Shown piece by piece: positions 14,564 through 22,431 of a stretch of 64,000 bases of DNA. Position 1 is the stretch's first letter. Every line of letters begins with the position of its first letter. The notes under the pieces were generated by a model. That model saw only the letters and a program-made list of their open reading frames with translations. It was not told where the DNA came from and searched no databases. This stretch comes from Actinoplanes siamensis (GTDB lineage Bacteria > Actinomycetota > Actinomycetes > Mycobacteriales > Micromonosporaceae): contig NZ_BOMW01000034.1 in assembly GCF_016862395.1 (NCBI RefSeq), forward strand, positions 1-64,000, read 5' to 3'. The position numbers were made by a program, and so were the translations under genes.

Positions 14564-16015
14564 TCAGACGAGCAGATCGGCCAGCGCCGGGCGGAGCGCG
14601 GCGGCCACGTCCGGCGCGGTCACCGGGCCGTCCAGCGCCGCGCGCCGCCCGGCCAGCCCGTGCACGTAGGCAGCGGCGACCGCCGCGCGGACCGCCGGCA
14701 GACCGGCCGCGAGCAGCGACCCGAGCAGCCCGGCCAGCACGTCGCCGCTGCCCGCGGTGGCCAGCGCCGCGGTGCCCGTGGGATTCGCCCAGATCTCGCC
14801 GGCCGGCGTCGCCACGATCGTCCGGTAGCCCTTGAGCAGCACCACAGCGTTGGTCCAGGCGGCCAGCCGGGCGGCCGCGGCCATCCGGTCGGCGCCCGGG
14901 GCCTCCCCGGCCAGCCGTTTGAACTCGCCGTCGTGCGGGGTCAGCACCAGCGGCGCGTCCCGGCGCAGGTCCTGCGCGTGCTCGCCGCCGACCAGCATGG
15001 TGATCGCGTCGGCGTCCAGCACCACCGGCAGCGAGGTGGCCAGCACGCTGCGCAGCTCGGTGCGGGCGTCGGCGGCGGTGCCCAGGCCGGAGCCGCAGAC
15101 CCAGGCCTGCACCCGGCCGGCCTCGGCGACCCGGCGCGCGGCGACCACCGACGGGTGGGCGCGGACCACCTCCTGGTGGGCGCTGCCGGCGTAGCGCACC
15201 ATCCCGGTCGGTCCGGCCAACGCGCCGGACGTGGAGAGCAGCGCGGCGCCCGGGTACCGCGCCGAGCCGGTGGCCAGGCCGACCACGCCACGGGTGTACT
15301 TGTCCGAGGCCGCGCCGGGACGCGGCCACCAGGACGCGACGTCGGCGGCCTCGGCCACCCGGACCGCGGGGTCGGTCACCAGCACCGGTCCCAGCCCGAT
15401 GTCGACCAGCTCGACCTGCCCGCAGCGGATCGCCGCCGGGCCGGCCACGTGCGCCGGCTTCAGGCACCCGAAGGTGACAGTGACGTCCGCGGTGACCGCC
15501 TCGCCGGGCACGTCGCCGGTGTCCACGGTCACCCCGCTGGGCACGTCTACGGCCACCACGACAGGTCGCCTCCCGGTCCGCCCGCGCAGCCCGCCGAGGC
15601 GGTTCACGACGGCTGCCGCGTCCGGTCGCAGGCCGCCGGACGCGCCGATCCCGACGATCCCGTCCAGCACCAGGTCGGCGTGGGCGGGCAGGTCGCCGGT
15701 GGTGAACCCGCCGGCCTGGCGCAGCGCGGCCAGCCCGGCCAGGTGCACCCGGTCCGGGCTGAGCAGCAGGGCCCGCACCTGGGCGCCGCGGGCGGCCAGC
15801 GCCGCGCCGGCGTAGAGCGCGTCGCCGCCGTTGTCGCCGCTGCCGACCAGCAACAGCACGCGGGCGCCGTAGACGCCGCCGGTGTCCGCCAGCAGGAGCG
15901 CGCAGCGCCGGGCCAGGCCGGCCGCGGCCCGCTGCATCAGGGTGCCCTCGGGCAGCGTCGCCATCAGCGTCTTCTCGGCCGCCCGGACGTCGGCGACCCG
16001 CCATGCCTGCCGCAT
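14564..16015 (-). CDS. nnr: Bifunctional NAD(P)H-hydrate epimerase / ADP-dependent dehydratase
   Basis: This enzyme repairs damaged NAD(P)H. The N-terminal YjeF domain (about residues 1-210) epimerises NAD(P)HX and contains GSGDNGGDALYAGAALAARG and VDVPSGVTVDTG. The C-terminal ribokinase-like domain dehydrates the S form using ADP and carries LTPHDGEFKRLAG and the phosphate-binding GTAALATAGSGDVLAGLLGS. At 483 residues it has the full two-domain length. It starts 8 bases downstream of acpS and ends 47 bases before alr, the usual actinobacterial order acpS-nnr-alr. Confidence 0.95.
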   Translation of the reverse strand: MRQAWRVADVRAAEKTLMATLPEGTLMQRAAAGLARRCALLLADTGGVYGARVLLLVGSGDNGGDALYAGAALAARGAQVRALLLSPDRVHLAGLAALRQAGGFTTGDLPAHADLVLDGIVGIGASGGLRPDAAAVVNRLGGLRGRTGRRPVVVAVDVPSGVTVDTGDVPGEAVTADVTVTFGCLKPAHVAGPAAIRCGQVELVDIGLGPVLVTDPAVRVAEAADVASWWPRPGAASDKYTRGVVGLATGSARYPGAALLSTSGALAGPTGMVRYAGSAHQEVVRAHPSVVAARRVAEAGRVQAWVCGSGLGTAADARTELRSVLATSLPVVLDADAITMLVGGEHAQDLRRDAPLVLTPHDGEFKRLAGEAPGADRMAAAARLAAWTNAVVLLKGYRTIVATPAGEIWANPTGTAALATAGSGDVLAGLLGSLLAAGLPAVRAAVAAAYVHGLAGRRAALDGPVTAPDVAAALRPALADLLV

Positions 16016-16023
16016 CTCTCCCC

Positions 16024-16392
16024 CTACGCCTCAGCCACCACCATCGCCGACGCGATCCCGCCGTCGTGCGACAGCGACAGGTGCCATCGATTGATGCCGC
16101 GCTCGGACGCGGCGGCGGCGACCGTACCGGAAACCGTCAACCAGGGACGCCCGTCCGGGTCGGTGACGATCTCGCAGTCGTGCCAGCGCAGCCCGGCCGG
16201 CGCGCCCAGCGCCTTGGCCACCGCCTCCTTGGCGGCGAACCGGGCGGCCAGCGACTCGGGCGAGCGCGGGTTGCCCGACCCGGTCAACCGCTCCTCCTCG
16301 GTGAACAACCGGTCCCCGAGCAGCGGGGTCCGGTCGAGCGCGCGGGCGAAGCGGTCCACCAGGACGACGTCGATGCCGACAGACACGATCAC
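16024..16392 (-). CDS. acpS: Holo-[acyl-carrier-protein] synthase AcpS
   Basis: AcpS attaches the 4'-phosphopantetheine arm of CoA to acyl carrier protein. The 122-residue protein shows the Mg-binding VGIDVVLVDR (Asp8) and RFAAKEAVAKALG (Glu56), plus the trimer-forming WHLSLSHDGGIASAMVVAE at the end. The GTG at 16392 is favoured because TAGGGT lies 7 nt upstream, the pattern of leaderless genes, and no Shine-Dalgarno sequence is visible. A second GTG 6 bases in is a minor alternative. It diverges from the WXG100-like gene across a short region with a DnaA-box-like palindrome. Confidence 0.95.
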   Translation of the reverse strand: MIVSVGIDVVLVDRFARALDRTPLLGDRLFTEEERLTGSGNPRSPESLAARFAAKEAVAKALGAPAGLRWHDCEIVTDPDGRPWLTVSGTVAAAASERGINRWHLSLSHDGGIASAMVVAEA

Positions 16393-16399
16393 AACGGAC

Positions 16400-16405
16400 A
16401 CCCTA
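16400..16405 (-). promoter_or_regulatory. -10 element of a leaderless acpS transcript
   Basis: TAGGGT ends 7 nt before the acpS GTG. The left arm of the DnaA-box-like palindrome begins about 16 bases further upstream, around the expected -35 region, so a bound protein there could affect transcription. Confidence 0.45.
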
Positions 16406-16420
16406 ACGTTCGCCCGGACG

Positions 16421-16452
16421 CCTGTGGACAGCCGCGGAGCGTTGTCCACAGG
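16421..16452. promoter_or_regulatory. Palindrome of two DnaA-box-like sites between divergent genes
   Basis: CCTGTGGACA (16421-16430) and TGTCCACAGG (16443-16452) are perfect 10-bp inverted arms around 12 bases. The right arm contains TTGTCCACA, the actinobacterial DnaA box, exactly; the left arm matches it at 8 of 9 positions on the other strand. It lies in the 100-base gap between acpS and the WXG100-like gene. Confidence 0.6.
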
Positions 16453-16479
16453 CCCGTCCCGGCGACCTCCGCGACGGCC

Positions 16480-16485
16480 TACCTT
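16480..16485 (+). promoter_or_regulatory. -10 element of a leaderless WXG100-like gene
   Basis: TACCTT fits TANNNT and ends 7 nt before the ATG at 16493. No ribosome site is visible before that ATG. Confidence 0.45.
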
Positions 16486-16492
16486 CGGCGCC

Positions 16493-16780
16493 ATGAACCC
16501 CGACATCGACGTCGACATCCGGCAACTGCACGGCACCACCTCGGCGGTCGAGGGGACGGCGGCCCGGGTGCGGGAGGCGGCGGCCTCGGCCCCGCCACCC
16601 GTGCCCGGCCCGCGCTGGTCGTCCGTGGACGCCGCCGCCTCCGCGGCCGGCGCCGCGGCCCGATCGCTGCGGAACCTCGGCGCCGGCCTCACCGACACCG
16701 CCGACCAGATCGAGCACACCATCGCGGAGTACGCCGCGGCCGACACCCGTGCCGCGACCCGTCTGCGAGCGGCCCGATGA
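16493..16780 (+). CDS. Small WXG100/EspC-like helical protein
   Basis: A 95-residue, Ala-rich, helix-forming protein starting MNPDIDVDIRQLHGTTSAVEG. The pattern is two long helices around a centre with PGPRWSSVDAAASAAG, length and layout like type VII secretion WXG100 or EspC-type proteins, although a strict W-x-G is not present (WSSV). It overlaps the next gene by 4 nt (ATGA), so the two are probably made together, as with many secreted pairs. No ESX secretion machinery is in this window. Assignment to the family is by pattern only. Confidence 0.7.
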   Translation: MNPDIDVDIRQLHGTTSAVEGTAARVREAAASAPPPVPGPRWSSVDAAASAAGAAARSLRNLGAGLTDTADQIEHTIAEYAAADTRAATRLRAAR

Positions 16781-18228
16781 GCGTCGTCACCTACACCCGG
16801 CTGCGGGTCACCGACCCGACCCGCTGGGCCGCCGCGGCGCTCGACTGGCGTCGCTGGGCCGCGCTGGCCGGCGTGCTCTGCGGCGAGTTCGGCCCGCTCG
16901 CCGGCCGGTTGCGCGCCGCCTGGTCCGGTGCCGCCGCCGAGGCCGCCACCGCCCGGCTCGGCACGTTCCGCCGCCGGCTGGTGCTGTTCCGGCTGCTCTG
17001 CTGGCGGGCCGACCAGATCCTCAGCGAGTTCGCCGCGGCCCTGACCCGGGCCCGCGCCCTGCTCGACCGGGCGCGGGCCGCGGTCGGCGGCGCCGACCTG
17101 GTGATCGGCGGGACCGGGCCGGGCCAGGCCGATCTGGCCGCCGCGGTCGAGGTGGCCGCCGGCGCCGACGAGACCGCCCGCGCCCGCCTGGCCGAGGTCG
17201 CCGCGACCCCGGTCGCCCCGGCGGCCGCCGCCGGACCGGACTGCACGGCGACTCCGGCGCGGGTCCGCCAGTGGTGGGCCGGGCTGTCCCCCGGCGAGCG
17301 GATGTGGCTGCTGGCGTGCGAGCCGGCGGCGGTCGCCGGCCGGGACGGGATCCCGGTCGCCGACCGCGACCTGGCCAACCGGCTGCTGCTGGCCGACCGC
17401 CGGGAGAGCCTGCTGCGCGCCGGCACGGACGGGGACCGGCTGCGCGGGCTGGACCGGCTCGCCGCCCGGCTGGAGGCGGAGAGCGGGCCCAGGTCGTATC
17501 TCATCGGATTGGACGTCTCCGCGGACGGCCGGGCCGTGGTCGCCTTCGGTGACCCGGATCGCGCGGCGAACGTGTTGACCCACGTCCCCGGGATGACCGC
17601 CGGCCTGTCGTCGCTGGACCACGAGCTGACCCGGGCCGAGCGGGTCGCGGGCCGGGCCGGCGAGCTGGGGCCGACCGCGGCGACCAGCTCGGTGGTCTGG
17701 CTCGGCTACGACGCGCCCGACTTCCTGCACGAGGCCTGGTCGGCCCGGCAGGCGGAGGACGGCGCGAGCGGGCTGCGGCGGTTCCAGGACGGGTTGCGGG
17801 CCACCCACGAGGGCCCGGCGGCCCGGCTCACCGTGCTCGGGCACAGCTACGGCTCGCTGGTGGTGGGCAAGGCGGCGACCGGAGCGCTGGACGCCGACCG
17901 GGTGGTCTTCGTCGGCTCGCCCGGGGTCGGCGTGGACTCGGCGGCGCGGCTGACTCTCCCGGCCGACCACGTGTTCGCCTCGACCTCGATCAGCGACCCG
18001 ATCCAGTGGCTCGCGGTCTCCCCCGGCACGGCGGCCCGCCGCCTGCTGCCCGGCCCGCCGGTCACCGGGCCGGCCGGCGACCTGTGGTTCGGGCACAACC
18101 CGAGCGACCCGGCCTTCGGCGCCCGGGTCTTCGGCAGCCAGTGGGACGGCGGCCACCTCGGCTACTGGGAACCGGGGAAGCCGGCCCTCGACGCCCTCGC
18201 CAAGATCACTCTCGGTGAGGCGCCATGA
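16777..18228 (+). CDS. DUF1023 alpha/beta hydrolase with WXG-like N-terminal region
   Basis: A 483-residue protein. The C-terminal half is a DUF1023 alpha/beta hydrolase with the nucleophile elbow LGHSYGS (354-360, Ser357), VVFVGSPGVGVDSA, and a conserved HLGYWEPG near the end containing the likely catalytic His. The first 100 residues are helical and contain AWSGAAAEAATARL, close to the W-x-G signature of WXG100 proteins. Such fusions are typical substrates or partners of actinobacterial type VII secretion. The preceding small gene overlaps by 4 nt. The hydrolase substrate is unknown. Confidence 0.82.
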   Translation: MSVVTYTRLRVTDPTRWAAAALDWRRWAALAGVLCGEFGPLAGRLRAAWSGAAAEAATARLGTFRRRLVLFRLLCWRADQILSEFAAALTRARALLDRARAAVGGADLVIGGTGPGQADLAAAVEVAAGADETARARLAEVAATPVAPAAAAGPDCTATPARVRQWWAGLSPGERMWLLACEPAAVAGRDGIPVADRDLANRLLLADRRESLLRAGTDGDRLRGLDRLAARLEAESGPRSYLIGLDVSADGRAVVAFGDPDRAANVLTHVPGMTAGLSSLDHELTRAERVAGRAGELGPTAATSSVVWLGYDAPDFLHEAWSARQAEDGASGLRRFQDGLRATHEGPAARLTVLGHSYGSLVVGKAATGALDADRVVFVGSPGVGVDSAARLTLPADHVFASTSISDPIQWLAVSPGTAARRLLPGPPVTGPAGDLWFGHNPSDPAFGARVFGSQWDGGHLGYWEPGKPALDALAKITLGEAP

Positions 18229-18382
18229 GGGCCGGCTCGGTACGGTGCGTGGGCCGTCGGCGCCGCCCGCATCGCCGGAGCCGGGAATGGGGGCGACGGA
18301 CGAACCCGCCACGGCGCGGACCCGCGCGCCGTCCTGCACGTGCCGCACGGCCGCCGTGACCGGGACCGGGCCGTACGGCCGC

Positions 18383-18436
18383 ACGGCCGGAACCTGGCCG
18401 CACGGCCGCATGGCCGGAACCCGGCCGCACGGCCGC
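18383..18436. repeat. 27-bp tandem repeat in a convergent gene gap
   Basis: Two copies of a 27-bp unit of the form AYGGCCGGAACCYGGCC followed by GCACGGCCGC lie end to end, with a third partial copy upstream. They occupy the 215-base gap between the DUF1023 gene and glmS, which converge. The self-complementary GGCCG cores could fold into hairpins in either transcript. No gene is seen in this gap. Confidence 0.6.
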
Positions 18437-18443
18437 CGGTGGG

Positions 18444-20327
18444 CTACTCGACGGTGACCGACTTGGCCAGGTTGCGCGGCTGGTCCACGTCGTGGCCGCG
18501 GGCGGTGGCGATCTCGCAGGCCAGGATCTGCAACGGCACGGTGGTCATCAGCGGGGCGAGCAGCGTCGGGGTGTGCGGCACCTCGATCAGGTGGTCGGCG
18601 AACGCGCGGACGCCCTCGTCGCCCTGCTCGGCGATCACGATGGTCCGCGCGCCGCGGGCGCGCACCTCCTGGATGTTGGAGACCACCTTGTCGCGGATCA
18701 CGCCCCGGCCGGCCGGCGACGGCACCACGCAGACGACCGCGGTGCCCTGGTCGATCAGCGCGATCGGACCGTGCTTGAGCTCGCCGGCCGCGAAGCCCTC
18801 GGCGTGCATGTAGGCGAGCTCCTTGAGCTTGAGCGCGCCCTCCAGGGCCACCGGGAAGCCGACGTGCCGCCCGATGAACAGCACCGTGGAGGCGGTCTTG
18901 AGATCCCGGGCCAGCGCCCGCACGTCCTCCATCTTGCCGAGCAGCTCGCGCAGGTTGTCCGGGGTGCTGCGCAGGCGGGAGACCACGGCGGCCACCTCGT
19001 CGGCGTACATCACGCCGCGGATCTGGGCCAGGTGCAGGCCGATCAGGTAACACGCGACCAGCTGGGTGAGGAACGCCTTGGTGGAGGCGACCGCGATCTC
19101 CGGCCCGCCGTGGGTGTAGAGGACGGCATCCGACTCGCGCGGAATGGTGGAGCCGTTGGTGTTGCAGATGGCGAGCACCCGGGCCTTCTGCTCCTTGGCG
19201 TGCCGCAGCGCCATCAGGGTGTCCATGGTCTCGCCGGACTGGCTGATCACGATCACCAGGGTGGAGCGGTCCAGGATCGGGTCGCGGTACCGGAACTCGC
19301 TGGCCAGTTCGACCTCGCAGGGGATCCGGACCCAGTGCTCGATGGCGTACTTGGCGATCATGCCGGCGTTGTAGGAGGTGCCGCAGGCCACGATGAACAC
19401 CTTGTCCACGTCCCGCAGGTCCTGGTCGGTGAGCCGGACCTCGTCCAAAATGATCTCGCCGCGGTCGCTCAGCCGGCCGAGCAGGGTGTCCGCGATGGCC
19501 TGCGGCTGCTCGGCGATCTCCTTGAGCATGAAGTAGTCGAAACCGCCCTTCTCGGCGGCCGACAGGTCCCAGTCGACGTGGAACTCCTTGCCGCTGGCCG
19601 GGGCGCCGTCGAAGTTGGTGATCTCGATGGCGTCCGGGGTGATCAGGACGACCTGGTCCTGACCCAGCTCGACCGCCTCGCGGGTGTGCTCGATGAACGC
19701 CGAGACGTCGCTGGCCAGGAAGTTCTCCCCGGCGCCGCGGCCGACCACCAGCGGCGAGTTGCGCCGCGCGGCGACCACCGCGTCCGGCACCTCGACGTCC
19801 ACCGCGAGCAGGGTGAAGGCGCCCTCCAGCCGGCGCACGACGCGCCGCATGCCCTCGGCGAGCAGTGCCGGGCCGTCCCCCGCGCCGGCCGTGCGCAGCG
19901 CGCGCATCTCCGCGGCGAGCAGGTGCGCCGCGCACTCGGTGTCGGTGTCGCTGCGGAACTCGACGCCGCCGGCCTCCAGCTCGGCGCGCAGGCGGGCGAA
20001 GTTCTCGATGATGCCGTTGTGGATGACCGCGACCCGGCCGTCGGCGGACAGGTGCGGGTGGGCGTTGCGGTCGGTCGGCCCGCCGTGGGTGGCCCACCGG
20101 GTGTGCCCGATGCCGGTCCGGCCGGCGGCGATCCCGTCGGCCGTGCGGTCGGCGAGGGCCTTCTCCAGGTTGGCCAGCTTGCCGGCCCGCTTCTCGGTGC
20201 GCACTTCGCCGTTGTCGATGACGGCGATGCCGGCGGAGTCATATCCGCGGTACTCCAGCCGGCGGAGGCCGTCGAGCACGATGCCCAAGGCCGGACGATT
20301 GCCTACGTAACCCACGATCCCACACAT
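18444..20327 (-). CDS. glmS: Glutamine-fructose-6-phosphate aminotransferase GlmS
   Basis: GlmS makes glucosamine-6-phosphate from fructose-6-phosphate and glutamine, the first step to UDP-GlcNAc. The 627-residue protein starts MCGIVGYVG, so Cys2 becomes the N-terminal nucleophile, and has TGIGHTRWATHG and the SIS-domain sugar sites ACGTSYNAGM and SQSGETMDTL, ending DQPRNLAKSVTVE. A start at 20363 would bury the nucleophile; the ATG at 20327 has TACGCT 7 nt upstream, indicating a leaderless message. No glmS ribozyme-like element was seen. glmM, the next enzyme, is 2 kb upstream on the same strand. Confidence 0.98.
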   Translation of the reverse strand: MCGIVGYVGNRPALGIVLDGLRRLEYRGYDSAGIAVIDNGEVRTEKRAGKLANLEKALADRTADGIAAGRTGIGHTRWATHGGPTDRNAHPHLSADGRVAVIHNGIIENFARLRAELEAGGVEFRSDTDTECAAHLLAAEMRALRTAGAGDGPALLAEGMRRVVRRLEGAFTLLAVDVEVPDAVVAARRNSPLVVGRGAGENFLASDVSAFIEHTREAVELGQDQVVLITPDAIEITNFDGAPASGKEFHVDWDLSAAEKGGFDYFMLKEIAEQPQAIADTLLGRLSDRGEIILDEVRLTDQDLRDVDKVFIVACGTSYNAGMIAKYAIEHWVRIPCEVELASEFRYRDPILDRSTLVIVISQSGETMDTLMALRHAKEQKARVLAICNTNGSTIPRESDAVLYTHGGPEIAVASTKAFLTQLVACYLIGLHLAQIRGVMYADEVAAVVSRLRSTPDNLRELLGKMEDVRALARDLKTASTVLFIGRHVGFPVALEGALKLKELAYMHAEGFAAGELKHGPIALIDQGTAVVCVVPSPAGRGVIRDKVVSNIQEVRARGARTIVIAEQGDEGVRAFADHLIEVPHTPTLLAPLMTTVPLQILACEIATARGHDVDQPRNLAKSVTVE

Positions 20328-20334
20328 GCCGGGC

Positions 20335-20363
20335 AGCGTAGCTGACTTTTGCGCAAACGTCAT
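20335..20363 (-). promoter_or_regulatory. glmS promoter (leaderless)
   Basis: ATGACG (20358-20363) and TACGCT (20335-20340) are 17 bases apart, and the -10 ends 7 nt before the glmS ATG. An alternative upstream start codon coincides with the -35, so it cannot be used from this promoter. Confidence 0.6.
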
Positions 20364-20469
20364 GCGCGAGAAGCACTCTTACGCGCATCGTACGTGATCG
20401 GAAACATAGACCGTACAGTGGGCGCTCGCTCCGGTGGCGTACCGTCGAATCGGCCTGTCAGGAGGAGAG

Positions 20470-21162
20470 ATGAGCGAACCGCGCGACCCGGTGTGGCCGC
20501 CCCGGGACTACCCGCCCACCTCCGAGTTCCCGCCGGTCGACCACGTTCCGCCGGACCACCCGCGGCAGCCCGGCCATTCCCCGGATCACTGGCGGCAGCC
20601 CGGCTACCCGCCACCTCCGGACCAGTCGCAGCAGCCCGGCTACCCGCCGGGCTATCCGCCGCCCCCGCCGCGCCGCAGCAACGTGCCGCTGGTCGCCCTG
20701 GTCCTGGCGGTCAGCCTGCTGCTCTGCGGCGGTGTGGTGACCACCGGCGTGCTCCTGGTCCAGCGGGCCACCGACAAGGCCGAGGAGACCGCGCAGAAGA
20801 TCCCGACCGCCCTGCCCACCCAGGCACCCACGGCCCTGCCCAGCAACCTGCCGGACCTGCCCGGCCTCACCGACGGCCGGCCGGTCACGGTGAAGTACGA
20901 GGTGACCGGGGACGGCCCGGCCACGATCATCTACACCGAGAAGCTGAACGGCCTGCCCAAGACCCTCAACGACGTGAAGCTGCCGTGGCGGCTGTCGGTG
21001 ACCATGGAAGGATTGTCGTTCGTCTCGGTGTCGGCCGTGCGGACCACGCTGGCCGACGGCAGCATCACCTGCAGGGCGACGGTCGACGGCCGGACGGTCT
21101 CCGAGCACACCGCCTCGGGCATCGGCGCCACCGCCACCTGCAACAAGGTGACCTTCAACTGA
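20470..21162 (+). CDS. MmpS-like proline-rich membrane protein
   Basis: A 230-residue protein with a cytoplasmic N-terminus of about 70 residues rich in Pro, Tyr and Gln (repeated QPGYPP), one membrane helix (about 72-97) and an extracytoplasmic domain. The domain begins RPVTVKYEVTGDGPATIIYTE and has two Cys (ITCRATVDG, GATATCNKVTFN). This resembles the mycobacterial MmpS family, accessory proteins of MmpL lipid exporters, but no MmpL gene is nearby. The start at 20470 has GGAGGAG 4 nt upstream. The aminotransferase gene follows 10 bases after the stop. Confidence 0.75.
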   Translation: MSEPRDPVWPPRDYPPTSEFPPVDHVPPDHPRQPGHSPDHWRQPGYPPPPDQSQQPGYPPGYPPPPPRRSNVPLVALVLAVSLLLCGGVVTTGVLLVQRATDKAEETAQKIPTALPTQAPTALPSNLPDLPGLTDGRPVTVKYEVTGDGPATIIYTEKLNGLPKTLNDVKLPWRLSVTMEGLSFVSVSAVRTTLADGSITCRATVDGRTVSEHTASGIGATATCNKVTFN

Positions 21163-21172
21163 AAGGAGCACG

Positions 21173-22330
21173 GTGAGCACGGACCCGCTGGTCGAGCGGA
21201 TGCGCCCGTTCGGGACCACCATCTTCGCCGAGATGTCCGCGCTCGCGGTCCGCACCGGGGCGGTCAACCTCGGTCAGGGCTTCCCGGACACCGACGGCCC
21301 GCCGGAGATGCTGGCCGCCGCGGCACACGCCCTGGCGAACGGCGCGAACCAGTACCCGCCGCTGGCCGGCATCCCCGCGCTGCGGCAGGCGATCGCCGAG
21401 CACGAGCAGCGGTTCTGGGGCCTGACCCGGGACCCGGACACCGAGGTCGCGGTCACCGCCGGCGCCACCGAGGCGGTCGCGGCGGCCATTCTGGCGCTCT
21501 GCGAGCCGGGTGACGAGGTGGTCTGCTTCGAGCCGTACTACGACTCGTACGCGGCCTCGATCACCCTGGCCGGCGCGGTCCGGCGGCCGGTCACCTTGCG
21601 CCCCGGCCCGGACGGGCGGTACGAGTTCGACGAGGCGCAGCTGCGCGCGGCGTTCGGCCCGCGCACCCGGCTGCTGCTGCTCAACTCCCCGCACAACCCG
21701 ACCGGCAAGGTGTTCACCCCGGCCGAGCTGGGTTTGATCGCCGGGCTCTGCCGGGAGTTCGACACGGTCGCGGTGACCGACGAGGTCTACGAGCACCTGA
21801 TCTTCGACAGTGTGCACACCCCGCTGGCGTCCCTGCCGGGCATGCGGGAGCGGACCCTGCGCATCTCCTCGGCCGGCAAGACGTTCTCCTGCACCGGGTG
21901 GAAGATCGGCTGGGCCACCGGGCCGGCCCCCTTGGTCTCCGCGGTGCTGCGGGTCAAGCAGTTCCTCACGTTCGTGAACGCGGCGCCGCTGCAGCCGGCC
22001 GTGGCTGTCGCGCTCGGGCTGCCGGACTCCTACTTCACCGGCTTCACGGCTGGCCTGCGCGCCAACCGGGACCGGCTGGTGGCCGGGCTGACCGCGGCCG
22101 GGTTCGGGGTGCTGCCGCCCGAGGGGACGTACTTCGTGACCGCCGACATCCGGCCGCTGGGCGGGACCGACGGCGTCGAGTTCTGCCGTGCGCTGCCCGG
22201 GCGCTCCGGGGTGGTGGCGGTGCCGACCCAGGTCTTCTACGACCATCGGGAGGCGGGGCGGCACCTGATCCGGTTCGCGTTCTGCAAGCGGCCCGAGGTG
22301 ATCGACGAAGCGGTGGCCCGCCTCAAGTGA
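21173..22330 (+). CDS. PLP-dependent class I/II aminotransferase (DapC/KAT-like)
   Basis: A 385-residue fold-type I aminotransferase. It contains VNLGQGFPDTDGP, the PLP-contacting NSPHNPTGK (171-179), VTDEVYEHLIFD and the Schiff-base lysine in SSAGKTFSCTGWKIGW (Lys236). The set matches the family that includes kynurenine aminotransferase and the N-succinyldiaminopimelate aminotransferase DapC of mycobacteria; the substrate cannot be fixed from sequence. The GTG start follows AAAGGAG by 6 nt. It is 10 bases downstream of the MmpS-like gene, perhaps one transcription unit, and converges on glmM. Confidence 0.88.
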   Translation: MSTDPLVERMRPFGTTIFAEMSALAVRTGAVNLGQGFPDTDGPPEMLAAAAHALANGANQYPPLAGIPALRQAIAEHEQRFWGLTRDPDTEVAVTAGATEAVAAAILALCEPGDEVVCFEPYYDSYAASITLAGAVRRPVTLRPGPDGRYEFDEAQLRAAFGPRTRLLLLNSPHNPTGKVFTPAELGLIAGLCREFDTVAVTDEVYEHLIFDSVHTPLASLPGMRERTLRISSAGKTFSCTGWKIGWATGPAPLVSAVLRVKQFLTFVNAAPLQPAVAVALGLPDSYFTGFTAGLRANRDRLVAGLTAAGFGVLPPEGTYFVTADIRPLGGTDGVEFCRALPGRSGVVAVPTQVFYDHREAGRHLIRFAFCKRPEVIDEAVARLK

Positions 22331-22380
22331 GGAGACGGGCCGGGCACCGTCGACCGGCCGGGGCCTGCCGGGCCCGGTCC

Positions 22381-22431
22381 GCGAACCGCTGGCCGGCCGG
22401 GCGCGAACCGCTCGGCCGGGCGCGAACCGCT
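22381..22431. repeat. Three short direct repeats in a convergent gene gap
   Basis: GCGAACCGCT occurs at 22381, 22403 and 22422, joined by GGCCGG-rich spacers of 12 and 9 bases. The cluster fills the end of the 99-base gap between the aminotransferase and glmM genes, and the last copy covers the glmM stop codon. Confidence 0.6.

Noticed and set aside
16393..16492. Chromosomal replication origin at the DnaA-box-like palindrome
   Set aside because: Only two boxes are present, with no AT-rich unwinding region and no dnaA or dnaN gene nearby.
16024..20097. A very long minus-strand frame spanning acpS, DUF1023 and glmS
   Set aside because: Only the last 122 codons are acpS. The rest is out of frame with glmS and antisense to the DUF1023 gene.
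18229..20470. A glmS ribozyme before or after glmS
   Set aside because: The start codon follows a -10 element by 7 nt, so there is no leader to contain it, and it is not known in actinobacteria.
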